DNA from: Fonticella tunisiensis
Lineage (GTDB): Bacteria; Bacillota; Clostridia; Clostridiales; Caloramatoraceae
Length of the DNA stretch: 64,000 nt
Direction of reading: 5' to 3'
Assembly (NCBI RefSeq): GCF_004364155.1
Contig: NZ_SOAZ01000011.1
Span: 35,563 to 99,562, forward strand
Position 1 is the first letter of the stretch. Every line of letters begins with the position of its first letter. Made by a program: the position numbers and the translations under genes. A model generated the notes under the pieces. That model saw nothing but the letters and a program-made list of their open reading frames with translations. It had not been told where the DNA came from and ran no database searches. Positions 1 to 11,835 of this stretch are shown here, piece by piece.

Positions 1-2087
<2,087 letters not shown>

Positions 2088-2115
2088 AAATTACATATGA
2101 AAGGTAGTGATATAT

Positions 2116-2403
2116 ATGTCAGTATCTATAAAGGATGTTGAATACGTTGCAAAACTTGCTCGACTTGAATTCAGTGAAAAGGAAAAGGTGAAATTTACTG
2201 AAGAACTGAACAGCATATTAAAATACGTAGAAAAACTTTCAGAGGTTGATACAAGCGGGGTGGAACCTGCAATAGGTGCGTATCCCATGTACAATGCACT
2301 TAGGGAGGATGAGATAAGTCCGTCCTTAGACAGGGAAGAAATACTTAAAAACGCCCCTGACAAGCAGGATGGATACTTTAAAGTACCGAAGGTTATAGAT
2401 TAG
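2116..2403 (+). CDS. gatC: Asp-tRNA(Asn)/Glu-tRNA(Gln) amidotransferase subunit C
   Basis: The small GatC subunit (95 aa) bridges GatA and GatB in the enzyme that converts Glu-tRNA(Gln), and often Asp-tRNA(Asn), to the amidated form. The family pattern is present: an N-terminal [12 protein letters not shown] helix, a central [11 protein letters not shown] helix and an LREDE segment. I chose ATG 2116 because the AAGGTAG site lies about 10 nt upstream; the in-frame GTG at 2107 overlaps that site. It is 10 bp upstream of gatA, in an operon with gatA and gatB. Confidence 0.95.
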   Translation: MSVSIKDVEYVAKLARLEFSEKEKVKFTEELNSILKYVEKLSEVDTSGVEPAIGAYPMYNALREDEISPSLDREEILKNAPDKQDGYFKVPKVID

Positions 2404-2413
2404 GAGGGATAAA

Positions 2414-3865
2414 ATGCACAAAAAAACTGTACATGAGATAAGGGATTTGCTGAGAAGAAAAGAGATCTCCTCGGTGGAGCTAACGAAAATTGCCCTTGAA
2501 AGAATTAATTCAATTGATGATAGGCTGGGAGCTTTTATTAGCGTATATGGGGAACAGGCGTTAGAGGCTGCAAAGGATGTTGATAGAAAAATAGCATCCG
2601 GAGAAGAGCTTCCTGACCTTGCAGGAATTCCAACGGCACTTAAGGACAACATGAACATGAAGGGAACTAAAACAACCTGCGCCTCAAGGATGCTTGAAAA
2701 TTTCGTATCGCCCTACGATGCAGGAGTAACTGAAAGGCTTAAGGAAAACGGTGCTGTAATAATTGGAAAGACCAATATGGATGAGTTTGCAATGGGATCA
2801 TCAAATGAAACATCATACTTTAAAAAGGTTAGAAACCCATATGATTTGGAAAGGGTACCAGGAGGATCATCGGGTGGTTCTGCAGCAGCTGTTGCATCAG
2901 GTGAAGTATACTATTCATTAGGCTCAGATACGGGTGGTTCCATAAGACAGCCTGCGGCAATGTGTGGAGTTGTAGGATTAAAGCCGACATATGGAAGGGT
3001 TTCAAGGTATGGCCTTGTAGCCTTTGCATCTTCCCTTGATCAGATAGGTCCGTTTACAAAGGACGTTGAGGATTGTGCAATTGTGTTAAATGCCATATCA
3101 GGAAAGGATGAAAGGGACTCAACCTCTGCAGACGTTAAAGTCGAGGATTTTACAAAATACCTTAACCGGGATATAAGGGGCATGAGAATAGGAATGCCTG
3201 TAGAGTTTTTTGGCGAGGGAATTTCGGAGGATGTTAGAAAAATTATAATTGATGCAGTAGAGGTGTTTAAATCCCAGGGGGCCGAGGTTAAGGAAATAAG
3301 CCTTCCAATGTCAAGGTATGCCCTTGAGGTTTACTACATACTTGCAAGCTCCGAAGCCAGCTCCAACCTTGCAAGGTTTGACGGAATAAGATATGGATAC
3401 AGGGCTGAAAGCTACAGCGATGCCGTTGATATTTATACCAAGTCAAGAAGCCAGGGCTTTGGAGATGAGGTTAAAAGGAGAATAATGCTTGGTACATATG
3501 CACTGTCAGCAGGATACTACGATGCATATTATAAAAAGGCCCTTCAAATTAGAACTCTTATCATAAATGAGTTCAAGGAGGCCTACAAGAATGTTGACAT
3601 AATACTGTCACCAACATCTCCAACAACGGCCTTTAAGCTTGGAGAAAAGATAAACGATCCTCTTTCAATGTATCTTTCAGATATATATACGGTTCCTGTA
3701 AATATTGCAGGTATTCCTGCAATATCTATTCCGGCAGGGCTTTCAAATGGCCTTCCGGTTGGACTTCAGCTTATGGGAAATTACTTTGAAGAAGGAACGC
3801 TTTTAAAGGCAGCACATGCCTTTGAAAGGGCTACAGAACATCATAGGATAAGGCCATCTATATAG
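2414..3865 (+). CDS. gatA: Asp/Glu-tRNA amidotransferase subunit A
   Basis: The amidase subunit (483 aa), which hydrolyses glutamine and passes ammonia to GatB. The amidase-signature Ser-cisSer-Lys triad is visible as K77 (TALKDNM), S152 in [14 protein letters not shown] and S176 in [10 protein letters not shown]; spacing and length match bacterial GatA. It starts at ATG 2414 behind AGGAGGG. It lies between gatC and gatB with only about 10 bp on each side, which indicates one transcript. Confidence 0.97.
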   Translation: MHKKTVHEIRDLLRRKEISSVELTKIALERINSIDDRLGAFISVYGEQALEAAKDVDRKIASGEELPDLAGIPTALKDNMNMKGTKTTCASRMLENFVSPYDAGVTERLKENGAVIIGKTNMDEFAMGSSNETSYFKKVRNPYDLERVPGGSSGGSAAAVASGEVYYSLGSDTGGSIRQPAAMCGVVGLKPTYGRVSRYGLVAFASSLDQIGPFTKDVEDCAIVLNAISGKDERDSTSADVKVEDFTKYLNRDIRGMRIGMPVEFFGEGISEDVRKIIIDAVEVFKSQGAEVKEISLPMSRYALEVYYILASSEASSNLARFDGIRYGYRAESYSDAVDIYTKSRSQGFGDEVKRRIMLGTYALSAGYYDAYYKKALQIRTLIINEFKEAYKNVDIILSPTSPTTAFKLGEKINDPLSMYLSDIYTVPVNIAGIPAISIPAGLSNGLPVGLQLMGNYFEEGTLLKAAHAFERATEHHRIRPSI

Positions 3866-3877
3866 GAGGTGCTTAGG

Positions 3878-5305
3878 ATGGATTTTGAAGTTATAATCGG
3901 TCTTGAGGTTCATGCAGAGCTTTCAACCAACACCAAAATATACTGTGGATGTACTACTGAGTTTGGCGGAGAGCAAAACACCCACTGCTGTCCGGTATGC
4001 CTCGGGCTTCCAGGCTCCCTTCCTGTTTTAAATAAAAAGGTTGTTGATTATGCCATAAAGGCAGGCCTTGCTCTAAACTGCGATATAAACAGGCTAACCC
4101 ATATGGCAAGAAAGAATTATTTCTACCCCGATACCCCTAAAAACTATCAGATAACCCAGGATGAAACACCCCTGTGCAGGGATGGATATATAGAAATTGA
4201 AACTGAAGGCGGCTTAAAGAAAATAGGAATACAGAGAATCCATATAGAAGAGGATGCAGGAAAGAATGTCCATATGGAGGATAGTTCCTATGTTGACTAC
4301 AACAGGGCAGGGGTACCTCTTATTGAAATAGTATCAAAGCCCGATATGAGGTCCCCTAAGGAGGCAAGGATGTATCTTGAAAAGCTGAAGGCCATTCTTC
4401 AGTATACAGGGGTTTCAGATGTCAAAATGGAAGAAGGCTCTTTAAGATGTGATGCCAACATTTCCATAAGGCCTGAAGGTTCTAATGAGTTTGGAACAAA
4501 GGTTGAAGTTAAGAACATGAACTCCTTCAGAGCCGTTGAGAGGGCCCTTGAATATGAAGCTAAAAGGCAGATGGAGGCATATGAAAGGGGAGAAAAGATA
4601 ATACAGGAGACGAGAAGGTGGGATGAAGGAAGGGGAGAAACTGTAACCATGAGAAGCAAGGAGGAGGCCCATGACTACAGATATTTCCCAGAACCCGATA
4701 TGATATATCTTTCAGTTGATGATGAATGGATAGAAAGCATAAGAAAAAGCCTTCCCGAGCTTCCTGATGCAAGGAGGAGAAGATATATAAATGAATTTGG
4801 ACTGCCGGAATACGATTCAGAAATACTTACATCCTCCAAAAAGCTTGCAGATTTTTTTGAGGAATGTGTAAATGAGGGTGGAAGGCCAAAGGAAATAAGT
4901 AACTGGATAATGGGTGAGATTTTAAGGACTCTCAAGGACAGAAGTATGGAAATTGAAGACATAAAGTTTGCTCCAGGACACCTTGTAAAGCTTGTTAGTC
5001 TTGTTGATAAGGGAACCATATCCGGGACCATTGCCAAAAAGGTGTTTAAAGATATGTTTGAAACTGGAGAGGATCCTGAAAAGATAGTTAAGGAAAAGGG
5101 CCTTGTTCAGGTATCGGATGAAGGGGCCATAAGAGAGCTTATAAACAAAGTTTTAGATGAAAACCCTCAATCAGTTGCAGATTTTAAGGCGGGAAAAACA
5201 AAGGCAATGGGCTTTATCGTTGGCCAGGTTATGAAGGCATCCAAGGGGAAGGCCAATCCCCAGATTGTAAATAAGATTCTCACCGAAGAGCTAAATAAGA
5301 GATGA
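3878..5305 (+). CDS. gatB: Asp/Glu-tRNA amidotransferase subunit B
   Basis: The tRNA-binding and transamidation subunit (475 aa), which activates the misacylated glutamyl or aspartyl tRNA and accepts ammonia from GatA. It opens with [17 protein letters not shown], has the Cys-rich zinc segment CGCTTEF ... HCCPVC, and ends in a helical YqeY-like tail. ATG 3878 is preferred because AGGAGGT (3864-3870) is 8 nt upstream; the in-frame GTG at 3869 overlaps that site. It is the last gene of the ligA-gatCAB run and is closed by a strong terminator. Confidence 0.97.
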   Translation: MDFEVIIGLEVHAELSTNTKIYCGCTTEFGGEQNTHCCPVCLGLPGSLPVLNKKVVDYAIKAGLALNCDINRLTHMARKNYFYPDTPKNYQITQDETPLCRDGYIEIETEGGLKKIGIQRIHIEEDAGKNVHMEDSSYVDYNRAGVPLIEIVSKPDMRSPKEARMYLEKLKAILQYTGVSDVKMEEGSLRCDANISIRPEGSNEFGTKVEVKNMNSFRAVERALEYEAKRQMEAYERGEKIIQETRRWDEGRGETVTMRSKEEAHDYRYFPEPDMIYLSVDDEWIESIRKSLPELPDARRRRYINEFGLPEYDSEILTSSKKLADFFEECVNEGGRPKEISNWIMGEILRTLKDRSMEIEDIKFAPGHLVKLVSLVDKGTISGTIAKKVFKDMFETGEDPEKIVKEKGLVQVSDEGAIRELINKVLDENPQSVADFKAGKTKAMGFIVGQVMKASKGKANPQIVNKILTEELNKR

Positions 5306-5349
5306 TTCAAAAAACCCTGTTTGTGAACCACAAACAGGGTTTTTTGAAT
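5305..5349 (+). terminator. Rho-independent terminator after gatB
   Basis: A perfect 21-bp inverted repeat with a 3-nt loop (AAC at 5326-5328). The core is ACCCTGTTTGTG/CACAAACAGGGT, flanked by A and T tracts so it can also work in reverse. It ends the gatB transcript. Confidence 0.93.
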
Positions 5350-5947
5350 TATAAGTTCAGAGGAACATCTAATACCATTTCTGCATTTTCAGCAATAGCA
5401 TTATTCATTTTTAGAAGTTTGTGGCATGGATATAAAATCTTTTATTTAGTTATAAAATGATGACTGTTTTAAACATTTTTGCATGAAATGAAAAAATGTT
5501 TTTCATATGGAAAAATGATGGTACAGAATTTTAGTAAAATATTCAAGTGTATCTAAATTCCAATCTACACGGAATAATTCCTCAAAATTGGAAAAAGAGT
5601 TATTAAGTACATTTCTTACCATAATGAGTATTAAAATTAATACATAGAATCTGGTAAATGTCGAAAATTATCGAAGGATATCCAGCAATTACACACAAAT
5701 AACGTATAAAATTATATTGAAATTTCAAAGTAAAAGCAATATAATTTATTAATTATGATATGAATTTTTCCTGAAATGACATAAAAATATGGAAAATAGA
5801 CATGAAATTTATAGAAAATAAAAATGCTATTGTCGTAATATATCAATAGTTTTATTGCAAAATTCAACAAAATAATTTAATATATATATAAATGTCATTT
5901 GAAATTTTATATGGGGGACACATTCAAAAGATGGGAGGAGATTTTAA
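5350..5947. other. 598-bp AT-rich intergenic leader before oppB
   Basis: I see no gene here. It holds two AT-rich inverted repeats: 5471-5480/5492-5501 (AAACATTTTT with AAAAATGTTT, followed by TTTT) and 5709-5719/5737-5747 (AAATTATATTG with CAATATAATTT). A TGTCGAAAA sequence near 5657 matches the core Spo0A box. I cannot place a convincing sigma-A promoter. The length suggests a regulated leader for the opp operon, but this is inference. Confidence 0.4.
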
Positions 5948-6868
5948 GTGATAAACTACATTATAAAAAGATTTGTAGCGAGCCTTGTAACTTTATGGAT
6001 TGTTGTTACCGCAACGTTTTTCCTGATGCATGCACTGCCAGGTGGACCCTTTGATGGAGAGAAAAAACTGCCTGATCAGGTTAAGAAAAATCTTGAGGCT
6101 AAATTTGGACTGGATAAACCAGTACATCAGCAGTACATCATGTATTTAAAAAATCTTTTAAGAGGAGATTTAGGTCCTTCAATAAGATATGAAGGAAGAA
6201 CAGTAAACGATATTATAAAATATTCATTTCCAGCATCAGCAAAGCTGGGTTCAATATCAATAGTTGTTGCTGTGCTTCTTGGAACATACATGGGAGTTAT
6301 AGCAGCGTTAAATCAGGGTAAATGGCAGGACAGACTTACAATGGTAATAGCTACACTTGGTGTAACTGTTCCAAGCTTTGTTCTGGCTACTGCTTTAATA
6401 TATCTTTTCTCAGTAAAGATGGGGCTGCTTCCTTCAATTGGACTTGATGGCCCGGCCAACTATATACTTCCTGTAATAGCACTATCGGGGTATTCAATGT
6501 CATTTATAGCAAGACTTTCAAGATCAAGCCTTCTTGATGTAATAAGGCAGGACTATATAAGAACTGCAAAGGCCAAGGGATTATCCAAAAATGCTGTTAT
6601 ATACAAGCATGCTTTAAGAAATGCATTGATTCCAATAGTAACCTATCTTGGACCCCTTGTTGCTGGAATATTAACAGGAAGCTTTGTTGTTGAGCAGATA
6701 TTCGGTATACCGGGGCTTGGACGTGAATTTGTACAAAACATTACAAACAGAGATGCAATGACTATAACAGGAGTTACTGTATTCTATGGAGCGCTGCTCA
6801 TAGCATGTAACTTCATAGTGGATTTACTTTATGCAGTAATAGATCCAAGAATAAAACTTGAAGGTTAA
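5948..6868 (+). CDS. oppB: oligopeptide ABC transporter permease OppB
   Basis: An inner-membrane permease (306 aa) of a dipeptide/oligopeptide importer. It has an N-terminal membrane helix, five further segments, and the EAA coupling loop around DYIRTAKAKGLSKNAV that contacts the ATPases. GTG start at 5948, 7 nt after GGGAGGAG. It is the first gene of oppBCDF-oppA, 12 bp before oppC. The substrate (di- or oligopeptide, possibly nickel-chelate) cannot be settled from sequence. Confidence 0.93.
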   Translation: MINYIIKRFVASLVTLWIVVTATFFLMHALPGGPFDGEKKLPDQVKKNLEAKFGLDKPVHQQYIMYLKNLLRGDLGPSIRYEGRTVNDIIKYSFPASAKLGSISIVVAVLLGTYMGVIAALNQGKWQDRLTMVIATLGVTVPSFVLATALIYLFSVKMGLLPSIGLDGPANYILPVIALSGYSMSFIARLSRSSLLDVIRQDYIRTAKAKGLSKNAVIYKHALRNALIPIVTYLGPLVAGILTGSFVVEQIFGIPGLGREFVQNITNRDAMTITGVTVFYGALLIACNFIVDLLYAVIDPRIKLEG

Positions 6869-6880
6869 GGAGGGGGAACA

Positions 6881-7795
6881 ATGGAGATAAGCAAAGAATT
6901 GTTTGAAAGAGTTCCCGCAGAGGAGAAGAATCTAAATAGAATAGTCAGGCCAAGTGAAACTTACTGGCAGGACGTTTGGAGAAGGCTTAAGGCCAATAAG
7001 CTTGCTATGGCGGGTTTGTTCTTCGTTATATTCATCACCGTTTTAGCCATAGTTGGGCCATGGTTTTCCAAATATGATTACAGAACTCAGGATTTTAGTA
7101 TAGCGAATATGTCCCCTAGTGCAGAGCATTGGTTTGGTACAGACCAATTTGGAAGGGATCTTTTTGTAAGAATTCTATACGGAGCGAGAATATCCTTAAC
7201 AGTTGGATATGCTGTAAGCATTTTAAACTTTACAATAGGCGTTTTATATGGTGGAATCGCTGGATATGTTGGTGGAAAAGTTGATAACTTTATGATGAGA
7301 ATAGTGGATATTCTGCTTTCCATACCATCGACCATATATGTAATTCTATTGATGCTTATATTCGACGCAGGGCTTACAAGCATCATCATAGCCCTTGCGA
7401 TAACAAGCTGGGTTGGTATGGCTAGAATAGTTAGAGGTCAGATTTTATCGCTTAAGCAGCAGGAGTTCGTACTTGCTGCAAGAACAATAGGAGCTTCAAG
7501 TACAAGAATACTGCTCAGGCATTTAATACCTAACAGTATGGGGCCGATAATAGTTACATTAACCCTTGCTATACCATCGGCGATTTTCTCAGAGGCCTTC
7601 CTAAGCTTTATAGGCCTTGGAGTTTCAGCGCCTATGGCTTCATGGGGAGTTCTTGCCTCAGAGGCTCTACAGGGATATCAGCTATATCCATATCAGCTGT
7701 TCTTCCCGGCAGGTGCAATTTCATTAACACTTTTTGCTTTCCAGCTGCTTGGTGATGGATTAAGGGATGCCCTTGATCCAAAGATGCGTAAATAG
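6881..7795 (+). CDS. oppC: oligopeptide ABC transporter permease OppC
   Basis: The second permease subunit (304 aa), pairing with OppB. It has the OppC-type N-terminal extension, then a first helix (about 43-65) followed by the FGTDQFGRDLFVRILYGAR segment typical of OppC/DppC, and the EAA loop near QEFVLAARTIGAS. It starts at ATG 6881 behind AGGAGGGGG. It is followed 14 bp later by oppD. Confidence 0.93.
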   Translation: MEISKELFERVPAEEKNLNRIVRPSETYWQDVWRRLKANKLAMAGLFFVIFITVLAIVGPWFSKYDYRTQDFSIANMSPSAEHWFGTDQFGRDLFVRILYGARISLTVGYAVSILNFTIGVLYGGIAGYVGGKVDNFMMRIVDILLSIPSTIYVILLMLIFDAGLTSIIIALAITSWVGMARIVRGQILSLKQQEFVLAARTIGASSTRILLRHLIPNSMGPIIVTLTLAIPSAIFSEAFLSFIGLGVSAPMASWGVLASEALQGYQLYPYQLFFPAGAISLTLFAFQLLGDGLRDALDPKMRK

Positions 7796-7809
7796 TTAGG
7801 GGGGATAGC

Positions 7810-8832
7810 GTGGAAAAGGAAAAGTTACTTGAAATAAGAAATTTAAAAACATCATTCTATACACATGTTGGAGAAGTTAAGGCGGTGGGTGGAGTATCCA
7901 TCGATTTAAATAAAGGCGAAGCCATAGGAATCGTTGGAGAGTCAGGAAGCGGCAAGAGTATCACAATGATGTCCCTCATGGGATTGCTTTCGGAAAATGG
8001 AAAAATCATAGATGGAGAAATTATCTTTGAGGGCAGAGATCTGGCAAAGCTTTCAGAGGAGGAGATGCAGAAAATAAGGGGTAACGAAATAGGAATGATA
8101 TTTCAGGATCCAATGACATCCCTAAACCCCGTTTTAACTATAGGAGATCAGTTAATGGAACCCCTTATAAAGCATAAGAAGATGTCAAAGAAGGAGGCGT
8201 GGGATAGGGCAGTTCAGATGCTCTCCCTTGTAGGCATTCCAAGCCCTGAAAGCAGAATGAAGCAGTACCCCCATGAGTTTTCAGGGGGTATGAGGCAGAG
8301 GGTTATGATAGCCATGGCCCTTGCGTGTGAGCCGAAGCTTCTAATTGCAGACGAGCCTACAACAGCCCTTGATGTTACAATACAGGCTCAGATTCTTGAA
8401 TTGATGAAGGAGCTTAAGGATAAAATAAACACATCCATCATTCTCATAACCCATGACCTTGGAGTTGTGGCGGATGTATGCGACAGGATAAATGTTATGT
8501 ATGGAGGTCTTGTGGCAGAAACGGGATCAACCAGAGATATATTCTACAGGCCAAAGCATCCATATACATGGGGACTTTTAAAAAGTATTCCAAATCCTAA
8601 AAAGGATGAGAAGGAGAGGCTTAAACCAATAGAAGGACAACCACCTGATCTATTAAAGCCTCCGGTAGGATGTCCATTTGCAGATAGATGTGAGTATGCA
8701 ATGAAGATATGCATGCAGCAGAGGCCACCTCTATTCGAAGTTGGGGAAGGGCATAAGGCTGCCTGCTGGTTAAATCACCCTGATGCTCCAAAGGTTGAAC
8801 CACCTGTAGGAAGGGGGGAAACAAATGAGTGA
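7810..8832 (+). CDS. oppD: oligopeptide ABC transporter ATPase OppD
   Basis: The first of two ATPase subunits (340 aa) that power OppBC. It has Walker A GESGSGKS, signature FSGGMRQR and Walker [13 protein letters not shown]. The C-terminal oligo-HPY region carries four cysteines ([14 protein letters not shown] ... C) typical of peptide-transporter ATPases. GTG start at 7810 behind AGGGGGGA. Its 3' end overlaps oppF by 8 bp, so translation is coupled. Confidence 0.94.
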   Translation: MEKEKLLEIRNLKTSFYTHVGEVKAVGGVSIDLNKGEAIGIVGESGSGKSITMMSLMGLLSENGKIIDGEIIFEGRDLAKLSEEEMQKIRGNEIGMIFQDPMTSLNPVLTIGDQLMEPLIKHKKMSKKEAWDRAVQMLSLVGIPSPESRMKQYPHEFSGGMRQRVMIAMALACEPKLLIADEPTTALDVTIQAQILELMKELKDKINTSIILITHDLGVVADVCDRINVMYGGLVAETGSTRDIFYRPKHPYTWGLLKSIPNPKKDEKERLKPIEGQPPDLLKPPVGCPFADRCEYAMKICMQQRPPLFEVGEGHKAACWLNHPDAPKVEPPVGRGETNE

Positions 8833-9808
8833 TAAGAAAACTCTTATTGAGGTAAAGGGATTAAAAAAGTATTTTCCGGTAAAGAAAGGTCTGTTCAACA
8901 AAACTCCAAGCTATGTTAAGGCCGTTGATGATGTTTCATTTACAATAAATAAGGGTGAAACTTTAGGACTTGTTGGTGAGTCTGGATGCGGTAAGACTAC
9001 GACTGGAAGAACTATAATAAAGCTCTATGAACCAACAGATGGGCAAATCATTTATGATGGTGTTGATATTGCAAAATTTAATGAAAAGCAGATGATACCA
9101 TACAGAAGAAAGATGCAGATGATATTCCAGGACCCATACGCATCCCTAAACCCAAGAATGACTGTAGGCGACATCATAAGTGAGCCTATAATGATACACA
9201 ACCTTATGGATAAAAAAGCTGCCCAGGAAAGGGTTCAGTACCTCTTAAACAGAGTAGGATTAAACAGTGAGCACGCAAACAGGTACCCACATGAGTTTTC
9301 AGGTGGACAGAGGCAAAGAATAGGAATAGCAAGGGCACTTGCCGTTGAGCCTGAATTTATCATAGCTGACGAACCTATATCAGCCCTTGACGTATCTATT
9401 CAGGCTCAGGTTGTAAATATGCTCGAAGACCTTCAGGAGGATTTGGAGCTAACTTATCTCTTTGTTGCCCATGACCTTTCAATGGTTAAGCATATTTCAA
9501 CAAGGATAGGTGTTATGTACCTTGGCAAAATGGTTGAGCTTGCAGAAAGCAATGAGCTTTATTCAAAGCCTCTCCATCCATATACCCAGGCACTGCTCTC
9601 TGCAATTCCAATACCGGATCCAGATGAGGCAGCTTCAAAGAAAAGAATAGTTCTTGAGGGAGAAATCCCATCTCCAATAGATCCTCCAAAGGGATGCAGG
9701 TTTGCAGGAAGGTGTAAGTATGCAACTGAGAAATGCAGGGAGGTTACACCTGAACTTAAGGATGTAGGTGGAGGACATATGGTTGCATGCCATTTATACG
9801 ATAAATAA
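8825..9808 (+). CDS. oppF: oligopeptide ABC transporter ATPase OppF
   Basis: The second ATPase (327 aa), partner of OppD. It has Walker A GESGCGKT, signature FSGGQRQR, Walker [13 protein letters not shown] and the same Cys-containing C-terminal tail ([14 protein letters not shown] ... C). The N-terminal stretch FPVKKGLF is characteristic of OppF/DppF. It starts inside the 3' end of oppD. The binding-protein gene oppA follows 131 bp later. Confidence 0.94.
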   Translation: MSDKKTLIEVKGLKKYFPVKKGLFNKTPSYVKAVDDVSFTINKGETLGLVGESGCGKTTTGRTIIKLYEPTDGQIIYDGVDIAKFNEKQMIPYRRKMQMIFQDPYASLNPRMTVGDIISEPIMIHNLMDKKAAQERVQYLLNRVGLNSEHANRYPHEFSGGQRQRIGIARALAVEPEFIIADEPISALDVSIQAQVVNMLEDLQEDLELTYLFVAHDLSMVKHISTRIGVMYLGKMVELAESNELYSKPLHPYTQALLSAIPIPDPDEAASKKRIVLEGEIPSPIDPPKGCRFAGRCKYATEKCREVTPELKDVGGGHMVACHLYDK

Positions 9809-9869
9809 TTATTTAAATAAATAATTATTTAAAAAGCAAATAATATATATAAATAAATTTGTGCTAATA

Positions 9870-9899
9870 TAGCTTAACTGCCTTATGGCAGTTAAGCTA
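9870..9899 (+). promoter_or_regulatory. intercistronic hairpin between oppF and oppA
   Basis: A perfect 13-bp stem (TAGCTTAACTGCC with GGCAGTTAAGCTA) with a 4-nt loop and no T tract. It is preceded by an AT-only stretch with a repeated ATAATTATTTAA. Such elements often act as mRNA processing or stabilising sites that raise the level of one cistron, here the binding protein. That role is inferred. Confidence 0.6.
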
Positions 9900-9939
9900 A
9901 GACTAGCATAGATAAAAAATACATAAAGGAGGAATAGAA

Positions 9940-11577
9940 ATGAGAAAAAGGGGAGTTAAATTAACGACTCTTGTACTAGCCCTTGTTTTTGCACTTGGCC
10001 TTTTGGCTGGATGTGCTAAGGGCGGAGGTGGAGCAGCACAGGTTATAAGATATAACCTTGGTGCAGAGCCAAAAACACTTGATCCAGCTTTAAACGCAGC
10101 AGTTGAGGCAGGTACAATTATCGAGAATGTATTTGAAGGTCTAATGAGGCTTGATGAAAAGGACCGCCCAATACCAGGTGTAGCTGAAAGATACGAAAAA
10201 TCAGCGGATGGACTTAAATACACATTCTATCTTAGAAAGAATGCCAAGTGGTCAGATGGAAAGCCTGTTACAGCAAAGGACTTTGAATATGCATGGAAGA
10301 GGGCTTTAGATCCTAACACAGCCGCAGAGTATGCTTACCAGCTTTACTATCTGAAAAATGGCGAGGCATATAACACAAATAAGGCCACTGCCGATCAGGT
10401 TGGGGTAAAGGCACTTGATGATTATACTCTTGAAGTAACACTTGAAGCACCAACACCATATTTCCTTTCACTTATGGCATTTCCAACATACATGCCAGTA
10501 AGAAAGGATATAGTTGAAGGCAACAGCAATTGGGCTACAAAGCCAGAAACATACATAGGAAATGGTCCATTTAAGATGACACAATGGCTGCCAAAGGATA
10601 AGATAGTTATTGAAAAGAATGAAAACTACTGGGATGCAAAGAGAGTTAAGCTTGCAAAGGTTGAAATGAGAATGCTTGAAGATGCAACAGCAGCCCTTTC
10701 AGCATTTAGATCAGGACAGCTTGACTATATAGAATCACCTCCATCACAGGAAGTACCAAACATGCTTAAGAGTGGAGAAGCACAGGCTCTGCCATATCTT
10801 GGAACCTACTTCTATGAGATAAACGTTTCAGATAAGGCGGCTTCTGTTAACCCAGCAGCTGCAAAGGTACTCAAGGATGCAAGAGTTAGAAAGGCTCTTT
10901 CACTTGCTATAGACAGAAAGGCCCTTGTTGACAATGTATTAAAGGGAGGACAAACACCTGCTACTACTTTTGTTGCCGATTCAGTTGTGGTAGATGAAAA
11001 GGGAAATAGGTTTAAAACAAAGGATTATTACAAGCCAGAGGGAGATGTTGCAGAGGCTAAGAGGCTTCTTGCTGAAGCAGGATATCCAGATGGCAGCGGA
11101 TTCCCTGAAATAACAATAACTTATAACACAGGAACAGGACATCAAAATATTGCGCAGGCTATACAGGAAATGTGGAGAAAGAACCTCAATATTAATGTTA
11201 AGCTTGAAAATCAGGAATGGAAGGTATTCCAGGTTACTAGAACTCAGAAGCAGTATTTAATAGCCAGGGGTGGATGGATTGCAGATTATAACGATCCGAT
11301 GACGTTCCTTGATATGTGGATGTCAAATAGCGGCAACAACGATGTTGGATATAATAATCCAGAATATGACAGATTAATAGCTGCAGCTAAGAAAGAAGCA
11401 GATCCAGCAAAGAGAGTTAGCCTTCTGCACCAGGCAGAAGATTTGTTGATGAAGGATATGCCTCTTATACCACTTTACTACTACAATAACATTGTGGCAA
11501 TAAAGCCTTATGTAAAGGGTGTTACAAAATCTCAGCTTGGATTCGTATTCTTTGATACAGGATATGTTCAAAAGTAA
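9940..11577 (+). CDS. oppA: oligopeptide-binding lipoprotein OppA
   Basis: An extracellular substrate-binding lipoprotein (545 aa, SBP family 5) that captures peptides and delivers them to OppBCDF. The lipobox LAGC places the lipidated cysteine at residue 25. The start of the mature fold (RYNLGAEPKTLDPALN) and the late segment (WIADYNDPMTFLDMW) are typical of the family. RBS AAAGGAGG. It comes last in the operon, not first as in many opp loci, behind a hairpin that may adjust its dosage. Confidence 0.95.
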   Translation: MRKRGVKLTTLVLALVFALGLLAGCAKGGGGAAQVIRYNLGAEPKTLDPALNAAVEAGTIIENVFEGLMRLDEKDRPIPGVAERYEKSADGLKYTFYLRKNAKWSDGKPVTAKDFEYAWKRALDPNTAAEYAYQLYYLKNGEAYNTNKATADQVGVKALDDYTLEVTLEAPTPYFLSLMAFPTYMPVRKDIVEGNSNWATKPETYIGNGPFKMTQWLPKDKIVIEKNENYWDAKRVKLAKVEMRMLEDATAALSAFRSGQLDYIESPPSQEVPNMLKSGEAQALPYLGTYFYEINVSDKAASVNPAAAKVLKDARVRKALSLAIDRKALVDNVLKGGQTPATTFVADSVVVDEKGNRFKTKDYYKPEGDVAEAKRLLAEAGYPDGSGFPEITITYNTGTGHQNIAQAIQEMWRKNLNINVKLENQEWKVFQVTRTQKQYLIARGGWIADYNDPMTFLDMWMSNSGNNDVGYNNPEYDRLIAAAKKEADPAKRVSLLHQAEDLLMKDMPLIPLYYYNNIVAIKPYVKGVTKSQLGFVFFDTGYVQK

Positions 11578-11579
11578 AA

Positions 11580-11610
11580 TAGGCCCGGAGACCCGGGCTT
11601 ATTTTTTTTT
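11580..11610 (+). terminator. terminator after oppA, shared with convergent DUF1540 gene
   Basis: GC-rich stem AGGCCCGG/CCGGGCTT followed by A and nine T. The T tract encodes the last lysines of the minus-strand DUF1540 gene, so the two convergent genes share this element. Confidence 0.9.
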
Positions 11611-11760
11611 AGGAGGAGTATTTTCATATTTGTCACGAGGTGAGAAATATGCACAATCAGATCCATAGCCGATTACATTAGCGGTTATGACCACATGGTT
11701 CAGGCTGCATTTTCCATTGTACTGATGTATGCAATCTGCTGAACAGTTTATATTTGTCAT
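11599..11760 (-). CDS. DUF1540-type Cys-rich small protein
   Basis: A 53-residue minus-strand gene. It starts at ATG 11760 behind a strong AGGAGGGG site (11764-11771) and ends in the T tract of the oppA terminator. The Cys pattern C-x3-C-x7-C-x16-C, with NINCSADCIHQYNGKCS near the start and SDCAYF near the end, matches DUF1540 proteins, which are common in sporulating Firmicutes and probably bind metal. Function is unknown. The lysine-rich C-terminus is simply the read-through of the terminator A tract. Confidence 0.8.
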   Translation of the reverse strand: MTNINCSADCIHQYNGKCSLNHVVITANVIGYGSDCAYFSPRDKYENTPPKKK

Positions 11761-11835
11761 ATAATCCCCTCCTATTAGTTAGTATAGTATTTTTGATGGT
11801 TAAATATTTGTGGAGGAAGATGAATAAAGTTCTAA

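Noticed and set aside
5650..5670. Spo0A box before the opp operon as a firm site
   Set aside because: A single TGTCGAAA match in AT-rich DNA is weak; kept only as a note in the leader entry.
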